Positions 1 through 5,145 of a DNA stretch of 5,145 bases are shown here, one piece after another. A program made the translations under genes and the position numbers. The notes under the pieces are model-generated. The model did no database searches and was not told the origin of the DNA. It was given only the letters and a program-made list of their open reading frames with translations. Location of the stretch: NCBI GenBank assembly GCA_002412705.1, contig DHVO01000093.1, positions 1 to 5,145 of the forward strand, in the 5' to 3' direction. How positions within the stretch are numbered: the stretch's first letter is position 1; each line of letters starts with the position of its first letter. The stretch is from Bacteroidales bacterium UBA5206 (GTDB taxonomy: Bacteria; Bacteroidota; Bacteroidia; Bacteroidales; Tenuifilaceae).

Positions 1-3000
1 TGTGTGGTGTTATACAGGTTTATTGAATTTGAATAGGTTGCAAGCAGCGTGGTTGTGTTGCCCAAATGGTTATATGCACCACCGCTAAACACGGTAAAGC
101 TTCGTGCTACCTGCAAGTCGTTTACTTGTCCTCTAAAGCTACCCCACTCCCGGCGAGCGTAAAGCTCCGTATTGCCGTTTATAAGCAAGTCGCCTGCAAT
201 ATCTATATTGCTACCCATGTAAACCCTATAGGTGTTGGTTGTATTAAGCCTTGTAAGGTTTACATTGTAAAGATTTCCTTGTGCTATAAGATCAATATTA
301 TCGTTGCCGTTACCCTTTAGGTGTATGGTTCCCCCTGTTACGGTGTGGTTTGCGTCCGAAGCTAAAATGCACACACCATTGCTATTATAGCTGTTGTTAG
401 AGGTAACATCGTTTATGTAAATTGTACCACCCGACATCTGGAATACTCCTTCGGGATCTACAATCCCGAATATTGGATACGAACCATCCTTTTCGCCACC
501 TCCATCGGGGTTAACACTTACAGTTCCTTCGGTAAAGGTTCTATTACCGCGAACAAAGAGTGTTCCTCCCGACATGAAGAATGAGGTTTTGCCTCCAGCT
601 ACATTGTTGGCGCTTCTAAACTGGGCCACATCGCTAACTCCGCCCTCAAGGCGAACCAGTGCCGAGGCATCGGCCCAGAATATAAAACCGGCCGAGTTAC
701 GTGTGCTAAAGTAACCATCAGATATTCTAAACTCTCCGTAAACCGATAGCGCCTGATTGCTTGAGGCATCAGCTACACCAACTGTCCCTGGGTATAAATT
801 GGTTGAGGCAGTACGGGCTGTGCTGTAAACCTTAACATCGCCGCCCGATATCCATAGCGCGCCATTACCCGGTATGGCATAGTCTCCGTTCCCTCCGGAG
901 GTACTTCCCTCCGATAGCGATGGTATGGTTATGCTTCCTGTAAGCTTAAGGGTTCCATTTTTTATCCAAAGCGCTTTTCTAACCTCTGGGTTCTCGTTGG
1001 TATAGGTACCTCCTGTACGGCGGCCAACGTTATTGGGACCAAATAGGTTAAAGTATGCAACATCGTCGCTATACACCTCAAGCGTAAAGGTTCTATCGGC
1101 TCCCTTATCAATAATAAGATTGTAAAGGTCGGTAGTGCTGTATAGGTCCATTCTAGCATCGGATGCGCCTGTAAAGGTTAGCGTTACTGCGCCATTGTCG
1201 GCAAACTGGTTGTATAGGGGTGCTGCTAGGTTGGTTAGCTTTACCGTACCGTTGTTAAGCAGCGTTCCGCCAATTTTAAGCTGATGGAAAATGGCATGAT
1301 ACTGCCCTAGCGCTGGCATGGTTCCACCAATAGCATAAGCGCCATTTACGGTATTACCCAAACCAACGGTTAGCTTACCTTCTGTGTAAACGGTAAAGTC
1401 TTGGGCTACATCCAAGGTAAGCACCTCTGTATCGGTGTTGTTGTTTATTTGTAGCACACCGCGTTGTATGTTTACGTAGCCGTTAAGCGTGTAGTTGGTG
1501 CGTAGGGTAATAACATCGGTTGGGTTGGTAAGGTAAATTACCAGGTTGTTAAATGTTCTTGGTGTAAGCAAATCAAAACCAGTGCTGTTGTACTGTACTG
1601 TACCACCGCCCGTTCCGTTAAATAGGCTAGCATCACCGCTAGGGAAGTTATCGGCCGAGAGCCGTATGGTTCCTTGTCCTGCAATAGCATCAAACTGATG
1701 CCCAATGGTGGTACCAAAGTTTATGGTTCCATCCCTTACCTCCAGCAGTGCGTTCTGCTTGTTATTTGTTGATACGGTTACCGTGTAGGGGTGTAGTATC
1801 ACCACTTTATCTACCGCCGATGTTGGCGAGGTAGAAGGGGTTAGGTTATCGGGGTTAACAATATCGGCACCGCCCTGCTCAAGCGACCATGTTTGCCAGT
1901 TATCCCAGTCGCCAGTGTTATAGGAGTACCAGGTGCGACCCGTTAGGTCGCTTCGGGCAATGGTGTAGTAGCCATCGGTAAGGTTGGCGTCGGTTACCTT
2001 TATCCAAACCTTTCCGTCAACCACAACGCCTTGCGATCCCGATAGGGTAGAGAAGGCTCCCGTTGTTCCCGAGCGGTACAGCAAGTAAAAAATCTGATTG
2101 GCTGCTCCAGCGCCCAATCCTGTTTGGGCAAGATCAAATCCCATGTATATATCGGTGGTAACGCCTTCGGTTCTGTTAATGTACCAAACCCGTTGCGAGC
2201 GTGCGGTAAGTGTTCCGCTGGGTAGCAGCGGCAAGTCGGTGGCAACCTCAATGGCTGCGGTGTTATCGTGTCCAGCAAAAACAAACTCGTTGGCCTCATC
2301 AAAGCTGCTGCCCGATTCCTTTAGCAGTATGCCTCCGCCGCTGCCGCTGGTCTCTGTGTGCTTTACCATCCCATCGGTGGTTCCAACCCCAACAACATTA
2401 TGCACATGGGTTGCGCTGGAGTATAGCTGGTTTAGACCTAGATAAATGCCGTACTTAACACCCAAATAGTTATCTACAATTAGGCGTTGCGCCTCGTTTA
2501 GTGCCGAGGTGTACAGAATAAGCTCAGCCACATCTATATCGTAGTAGCTGGTGTTGCGCTTTCCAATGGACGATCCGCTATACGATGCAAGTAGTGTTGT
2601 GTTATTATCGGTTGCACCAAGTTGTGCCCCATCCTGAAATATGGCTCTAGCCCAAGGGGTTGTGATGCTTCGGCGTACGGAGCTAAATACAGAGAATGTT
2701 CCTGCTGTATTGGTAGATAGTGTCCTATTAATATCGTTTCCCCACTGGGCAAAGGTAAACTGATTGTTGTCGCGCCAGCCCCAGTGTAGGTTCTGGTTAC
2801 CAGTAGAAACGTCTCCACCCAAAACATAATGCTCTCCAAGCGAGCGCCTTGCCGACACCGAGAATATGGAGTAATCGGTATTTACCAGTACGCTACCATC
2901 AAATTGCAAAAAGGTTTGGGTTCTATTGGGTGCTGTGGGTCTAAAGCGCACCACGGGCTTACCGCCTATTATGTTGGTTGCCAAAATGGGCATGTTGTTG

Positions 3001-3242
3001 GTTGTAGCCTGTGTGGCGTTTAAGCCATTGCCCGACATATCGGTCCATGCCGACACATCGGCTCCATTGGCTAGGCCAAGGCTCCCTGCGTCTAACCACA
3101 TTATGTTTCGTGGTTGGCCGTTGGTTCCGTTGCTGTTTCCAACTCCTCCTGGTCCTGTTTGTGGGAACGCTTGATGCTGAAAAAACAGCATTGCTACAGC
3201 AAGTGCTGCGTAAATTTTTCTATTGTTTACCAAGTGTCTCAT
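1..3242 (-). CDS. Large secreted LamG-like / beta-helix surface protein, C-terminus beyond window
   Basis: A single frame runs 1080 codons from the ATG at 3242-3240 to the left edge with no stop. The start is secure because an in-frame TAA (3248-3246) lies one codon upstream. Residues 1-28 form a signal peptide (basic MRHLVNNRK, hydrophobic AALAVAMLFF, cleavage near AFPQ). Residues about 45-250 resemble a LamG/concanavalin-like fold, with IMWLDAG at 47-53, W66-x-D68-x-SGNG, and AELILY from 239. NYLGVKYGIYL (from about 258) opens a linker domain like DUF8202, to about 431. A Trp-rich stretch (438-452) leads to DKVVILHPYTVTV and GTINFG, as in G8-like/beta-helix proteins. Beta-helix-type GGT/GGD/NGT turns follow at about 760, 800, 890, 937 and 970. 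Only one cysteine was seen in the part present. By analogy with Bacteroidota proteins of this layout, the missing end should carry a T9SS sorting domain. The role, perhaps adhesion or glycan contact, is inferred; no catalytic motif was recognised. Confidence 0.93.
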   Translation of the reverse strand, partial: MRHLVNNRKIYAALAVAMLFFQHQAFPQTGPGGVGNSNGTNGQPRNIMWLDAGSLGLANGADVSAWTDMSGNGLNATQATTNNMPILATNIIGGKPVVRFRPTAPNRTQTFLQFDGSVLVNTDYSIFSVSARRSLGEHYVLGGDVSTGNQNLHWGWRDNNQFTFAQWGNDINRTLSTNTAGTFSVFSSVRRSITTPWARAIFQDGAQLGATDNNTTLLASYSGSSIGKRNTSYYDIDVAELILYTSALNEAQRLIVDNYLGVKYGIYLGLNQLYSSATHVHNVVGVGTTDGMVKHTETSGSGGGILLKESGSSFDEANEFVFAGHDNTAAIEVATDLPLLPSGTLTARSQRVWYINRTEGVTTDIYMGFDLAQTGLGAGAANQIFYLLYRSGTTGAFSTLSGSQGVVVDGKVWIKVTDANLTDGYYTIARSDLTGRTWYSYNTGDWDNWQTWSLEQGGADIVNPDNLTPSTSPTSAVDKVVILHPYTVTVSTNNKQNALLEVRDGTINFGTTIGHQFDAIAGQGTIRLSADNFPSGDASLFNGTGGGTVQYNSTGFDLLTPRTFNNLVIYLTNPTDVITLRTNYTLNGYVNIQRGVLQINNNTDTEVLTLDVAQDFTVYTEGKLTVGLGNTVNGAYAIGGTMPALGQYHAIFHQLKIGGTLLNNGTVKLTNLAAPLYNQFADNGAVTLTFTGASDARMDLYSTTDLYNLIIDKGADRTFTLEVYSDDVAYFNLFGPNNVGRRTGGTYTNENPEVRKALWIKNGTLKLTGSITIPSLSEGSTSGGNGDYAIPGNGALWISGGDVKVYSTARTASTNLYPGTVGVADASSNQALSVYGEFRISDGYFSTRNSAGFIFWADASALVRLEGGVSDVAQFRSANNVAGGKTSFFMSGGTLFVRGNRTFTEGTVSVNPDGGGEKDGSYPIFGIVDPEGVFQMSGGTIYINDVTSNNSYNSNGVCILASDANHTVTGGTIHLKGNGNDNIDLIAQGNLYNVNLTRLNTTNTYRVYMGSNIDIAGDLLINGNTELYARREWGSFRGQVNDLQVARSFTVFSGGAYNHLGNTTTLLATYSNSINLYNTT

Positions 3243-3284
3243 ATGTTATGTCTCTTTTTTATCCCAATTGCGTTGATCGACAAG

Positions 3285-3292
3285 CAAATATA
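3285..3292 (-). promoter_or_regulatory. Probable Bacteroidota -7 promoter box for the large surface protein gene
   Basis: Read on the minus strand the sequence is TATATTTG, an exact match to the Bacteroidota -7 consensus TAnnTTTG. It lies 42 bases before the ATG at 3242, which would give a leader of roughly 35 bases. A TTTG at the usual -33 spacing of about 20 bases is missing. The nearest upstream one is 28 bases away and a T-rich run occupies the expected place, so the upstream element is weak. No Shine-Dalgarno sequence is visible before the start codon, which is normal for this phylum. Confidence 0.5.
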
Positions 3293-3914
3293 GAACCAAA
3301 CGGCTTAAAAAATTGTTTTTCAAATGCTTGTGATTTGAAGTTAGGCACATCATGCCCATTAACGTGCAAATATACCAACCATAGTAACGCTATTATGGCA
3401 CAAAGGATTAGGATACATGGTTATTGTGCCCTTATTTTTGGTGTAGGGATAATTTGTTAGGACGAATGCAATTTTTTACCCCAGTATTTTATTCTGGCTT
3501 TCTTTATTCTGTTACTCTAACTCTGCGTATTTATTGTAATACAACCCTGTTTAATGGTGGCTGGGCTGGAACTGCTTGTCCGATTTCGGGCGCAAAATAC
3601 GGTTCTTTTGCCTATATATAAGGTATGGTTTTAGGTGTTTAATCCGATTATTGTACCTATCAAACAATCTTGGTTGTTGTAAGGTGTTGTTATACAGTGT
3701 TTAAGTGACTTTGGCAAGCCAATTGCAAATACCTATTACAAGTGAGCCAAGATGCCCGAAAGCGGGCAGGCCAAAAATAAGCTCCTCGCTAGTGTTTACA
3801 AGCATTTTAGAAGGCAAAAAGCCTTTGGTCATAGAAAGAGGGGTGTTGGTCAAGCAAAAGCTTACGGTTGTATAAAAGGAATTAACCTTGACCCCATCCG
3901 TACGTTATTTAACC
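3293..3914. other. Intergenic region with no supported gene
   Basis: This is most of the 880-base gap between two divergent genes. Short open frames on the plus strand at 3424-3621 and 3752-3940 have no recognisable domain, no signal peptide and no convincing upstream signals. No tRNA, rRNA, tmRNA tag or SRP core sequence was recognised. Small dyads are present: TTGGC-AA-GCCAA near 3714-3725 and CCG-ATTT-CGG near 3582-3591. An isolated TATTTTTG at 3433-3440 matches the -7 consensus on the plus strand but has no TTTG partner at the right distance. The stretch may hold regulatory sites for the divergent genes or the remains of a decayed gene; the sequence does not decide between them. Confidence 0.5.
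3753..3768. repeat. GC-rich perfect hairpin (6-bp stem, 4-base loop)
   Basis: TGCCCG and CGGGCA pair perfectly around the loop AAAG. An outer GCC/GGC pairing (3746-3748 with 3769-3771) could extend the stem past a bulge. No T-run follows on either strand, so it does not look like an intrinsic terminator. It stands out in otherwise AT-rich intergenic DNA. It could be a structural element of an RNA or a protein-binding dyad; its function is unknown. Confidence 0.5.
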
Positions 3915-3945
3915 TTGGTAAACTACTAACAATTAGCTAATATTG
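3915..3945 (+). promoter_or_regulatory. Candidate promoter (TTG-N20-TAATATTG)
   Basis: TTG at 3915-3917 is followed after exactly 20 bases by TAATATTG at 3938-3945. The Bacteroidota consensus is TTTG (or TTG), 19-21 bases, then TAnnTTTG, so this site has correct spacing and one mismatch in the -7 box. Transcription would begin near 3951, about 170 bases before the next start codon and about 105 bases before a strong terminator. Matches this short can arise by chance. Confidence 0.35.
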
Positions 3946-3950
3946 CGATG

Positions 3951-4055
3951 CCAAAAAACGCTAACATAGTACAACGTAATAACAAGCAAGGCGGCATGCC
4001 TCGCGATTGGATACCTCCCTAACGGGGTTCTCGGAGCAGAACCTCCGTTATTTTT
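3951..4055 (+). ncRNA. Candidate small RNA or terminated leader transcript
   Basis: The segment lies between the candidate promoter ending at 3945 and the end of the terminator T-run at 4055, giving a transcript of about 105 bases with no meaningful open frame. Internal pairing is possible: GCGATGCC at about 3945-3952 is partly complementary to GGCAT...CGC at about 3995-4006, and AGGC/GCCT could form a competing small stem. It matches no RNA family I recognise; 6S, SRP, tmRNA and common riboswitch cores were looked for by eye. It could be a stand-alone small RNA or the 5' leader of the gene at 4123 with premature termination. Both readings are inference from position and structure. Confidence 0.3.
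4020..4055 (+). terminator. Strong intrinsic terminator on the plus strand
   Basis: TAACGG (4020-4025) pairs with CCGTTA (4045-4050), and GGTTCT (4026-4031) pairs with AGAACC (4038-4043). This makes a 12-bp stem with one bulged T at 4044 and a six-base loop CGGAGC. Five T residues follow directly (4051-4055). The T-run exists on the plus strand only, so termination is directional and points toward the gene at 4123. No protein gene lies upstream on that strand for it to terminate. A weaker alternative stem, CGGAG (4032-4036) with CTCCG (4043-4047), would compete with it. Confidence 0.75.
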
Positions 4056-4088
4056 GTGTGTATTAACGAAACTGAAAAACTAATTTTT
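4049..4088 (+). promoter_or_regulatory. Possible promoter elements for the secreted 316-residue protein
   Basis: TATTTTTG at 4049-4056 matches the -7 consensus TAnnTTTG exactly and would give a leader of about 60 bases before the ATG at 4123. However, it coincides with the terminator stem end and T-run, and no TTTG sits 20 bases upstream. A second possibility is TTTG at 4053-4056 as the -33 element with TAATTTTT at 4081-4088 as -7, but the 24-base gap is longer than usual and the last base differs. The leader 4057-4122 is A/T-rich without a Shine-Dalgarno sequence. One of these probably serves the gene, but the sequence does not settle which. Confidence 0.35.
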
Positions 4089-4122
4089 TACTCAAACTTT
4101 TAACACTTTAAACAACTCAATT

Positions 4123-5073
4123 ATGAAAAGATCGACACTTTCTAAACTAGCGCTAACTCTTGTTGCCGCTTTCGTGTTCGTAGGTGCTAACGCACAAACT
4201 CCTGTACAGTACACTCAAGATCAGACAGAAACCATTGTGCAAACTGAGGGTATTTCGTTTAGGTTATATGTAACGCCAGATCCACTTTATAGCCCGAACT
4301 ATACTGCTACTGGTGCTTTAGGTGCTAACTCTCGCTGGACTTTTACTATTCCTGGAGGTTTAACAGCTTCTGCTCCTGTTGTTTCAGGAACCGCTGTTGC
4401 TCAGAACTGGGTTGAGATTACAAGCCCTGTTGCATCAGGAACTGATTATGCTGTAAGTGTTATTGAATCTAACACTGCTTTTGCTTGTACTGATGCTGGT
4501 ATTACTACCAATATCTCAGTTATTGCTGCTCCAACTGCTGCAATTACAACTACTCCTGGTGCAGCTTGGACTCAAGTTGGTGCTCTAAAAGAGTATTATC
4601 TTTGTGCTGCAGCAGCCGATGCTATTGCTGTTCCTCAGCTTGATATTACTTATACAGAGGATGCTAAAAGAGTTGCAAATGCATACGATTACATTTTAGG
4701 GGTTACTGTTGCTGGTTATGACGTTAATGATACAGAGATTGTTGCTCCAGCAGATGTAACTGCAACTTTTGGAAAGAGTGCAATGCAAGCAATTGCTGAC
4801 TATGACGCTAGCCCAATAGCTTATTCAACCGCAAACACTATGTCACTTCTTACCGATGGAGGTGGTGCCTTAGTTAGAACTAAGTATGTGTTTACTCTTT
4901 CAGACATCAGCTCTAAAACATCTTATTTGTCTTACTTTAGGGCTAATACAGGATTTACTCCATCTGTTGCTACTAATTATTATGCTGTAGCTGGTCAAAC
5001 TGTAACCTTCTGGTTGAATCCTGCTCCTGTTACTGGTCCTATCTATCACATTCCTAACAACTATACTTTCTAG
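4123..5073 (+). CDS. Secreted protein of unknown function with Ig/PKD-like features
   Basis: The frame is complete: ATG at 4123, stop TAG at 5071-5073, 316 residues. Residues 1-24 are a clear Sec signal peptide (MKR, a hydrophobic core, then ANA before Q25). No lipobox cysteine is present, so the product should be periplasmic, outer-surface or secreted rather than a lipoprotein. Residues about 60-135 read like an Ig/PKD-type beta-sandwich (W72-T-F, IPGG, WVEITSP, TDYAVSVIESN), a style common in exported Bacteroidota proteins. The remainder is Ala/Thr/Val-rich without a recognised domain. The two cysteines are C122 and C161. The C-terminus (GPIYHIPNNYTF) does not look like a standard T9SS sorting domain. 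Codons end largely in T (GCT, ACT, GTT), unlike the mixed usage of the divergent large gene, which may mean high expression. I do not recognise the family. An accessory or structural role at the cell surface is inference. Confidence 0.9.
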   Translation: MKRSTLSKLALTLVAAFVFVGANAQTPVQYTQDQTETIVQTEGISFRLYVTPDPLYSPNYTATGALGANSRWTFTIPGGLTASAPVVSGTAVAQNWVEITSPVASGTDYAVSVIESNTAFACTDAGITTNISVIAAPTAAITTTPGAAWTQVGALKEYYLCAAAADAIAVPQLDITYTEDAKRVANAYDYILGVTVAGYDVNDTEIVAPADVTATFGKSAMQAIADYDASPIAYSTANTMSLLTDGGGALVRTKYVFTLSDISSKTSYLSYFRANTGFTPSVATNYYAVAGQTVTFWLNPAPVTGPIYHIPNNYTF

Positions 5074-5083
5074 TAGTATAGTT
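5059..5083. repeat. Perfect 9-bp inverted repeat spanning the stop codon
   Basis: AACTATACT (5059-5067) and AGTATAGTT (5075-5083) are exact reverse complements around a seven-base spacer that contains the TAG stop (5071-5073). The left arm codes the last residues of the secreted protein. The arms are AT-rich and the following bases (TAGATAGAACTTGTTTT) hold only a weak, delayed T-run. It could be a poor terminator, an mRNA 3'-end stabiliser or a protein-binding dyad. Confidence 0.55.
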
Positions 5084-5145
5084 TAGATAGAACTTGTTTT
5101 GAATTGTAACACAATAACAGAAAACTCACACAGCCAAAAACTATT
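5084..5145. other. Downstream non-coding tail
   Basis: This is AT-rich sequence after the secreted protein gene. No open frame start, strong hairpin or complete promoter is visible before the window ends. A following gene on the plus strand could begin just outside, so an operon with the 316-residue gene can neither be shown nor excluded. Confidence 0.4.

Noticed and set aside
66..320. 84-codon plus-strand open frame at the left end
   Set aside because: Antisense shadow of the large gene, whose own frame is open and shows ordered beta-rich sequence here.
2000..2839. Several 80-115-codon frames on both strands inside the large gene (2000-2302, 2098-2445, 2210-2458, 2534-2839)
   Set aside because: All are shadows of the uninterrupted minus-strand frame; their translations are Pro/Arg/Cys-rich and lack domains.
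3011..3460. 149-codon plus-strand open frame antisense to the start of the large gene
   Set aside because: It overlaps the signal peptide and LamG coding region of a far longer, domain-bearing minus-strand frame; its own translation shows no recognisable features.
3424..3621. 65-codon plus-strand open frame in the intergenic region
   Set aside because: No domain, no signal peptide and no translation signals; aromatic and cysteine-rich composition typical of random AT-rich frames.
3676..3700. Short similarity between GGTGTTGTTATACAG here and GGTGTTATACAG at positions 6-17
   Set aside because: Only about a dozen bases match, with a gap, and one copy is inside coding sequence; this is expected by chance.
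3752..3940. 62-codon plus-strand open frame, Lys/Arg-rich, with a stretch (RKRGVGQAKAYGCIKG) faintly like a transposase C-terminus
   Set aside because: The resemblance is a few residues only, no inverted repeats or target duplication were found, and the start lies inside a hairpin. It is too weak to call a gene or an insertion-sequence remnant.
3951..4055. Possible known structured RNA (6S, SRP, tmRNA, preQ1 or other riboswitch)
   Set aside because: None of the conserved core sequences of these families could be recognised by eye, so only an unassigned candidate RNA is reported.

Overview
The window most likely comes from a bacterium of the phylum Bacteroidota, perhaps a Bacteroidales or Marinilabiliales-type lineage. 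Three things point there. Both genes encode Sec-exported proteins of the kind seen in type IX secretion (T9SS) organisms. The larger gene has the LamG-like / 'YLGVKYG' / beta-helix layout common in that phylum. Sequences close to the Bacteroidota sigma-factor -7 box (TAnnTTTG) lie upstream of the genes, where no Shine-Dalgarno sequence is visible. The lineage below phylum is a guess.

Layout. (1) Positions 1-3242, minus strand: one uninterrupted reading frame of 1080 codons that runs off the left edge of the window. It was read codon by codon from the ATG at 3242-3240 to position 3 with no stop. It encodes the N-terminal part of a very large secreted, probably surface-displayed protein: signal peptide, LamG/concanavalin-like domain, a conserved linker domain, then a long beta-helix-like repeat region. 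Most other open frames in this stretch are shadows of it. (2) Positions 3243-4122: an 880-base divergent intergenic region with no convincing protein gene. It holds a probable promoter for the minus-strand gene, a GC-rich hairpin, and near its right end a strong intrinsic terminator on the plus strand. A promoter-like sequence lies about 105 bases before that terminator, so a small RNA or a regulated leader is possible here. (3) Positions 4123-5073, plus strand: a complete 316-residue secreted protein of unknown function with Ig/PKD-like sequence features. (4) Positions 5074-5145: a short non-coding tail that begins inside a perfect 9-bp inverted repeat spanning the stop codon.

The two proteins are transcribed divergently from separate control regions, so nothing here shows they form one system beyond both being exported. 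The 316-residue gene has a more T-ending codon pattern (GCT, ACT, GTT) than the mixed usage of the large gene, which may reflect high expression. The least explained part of the window is about 3915-4122.
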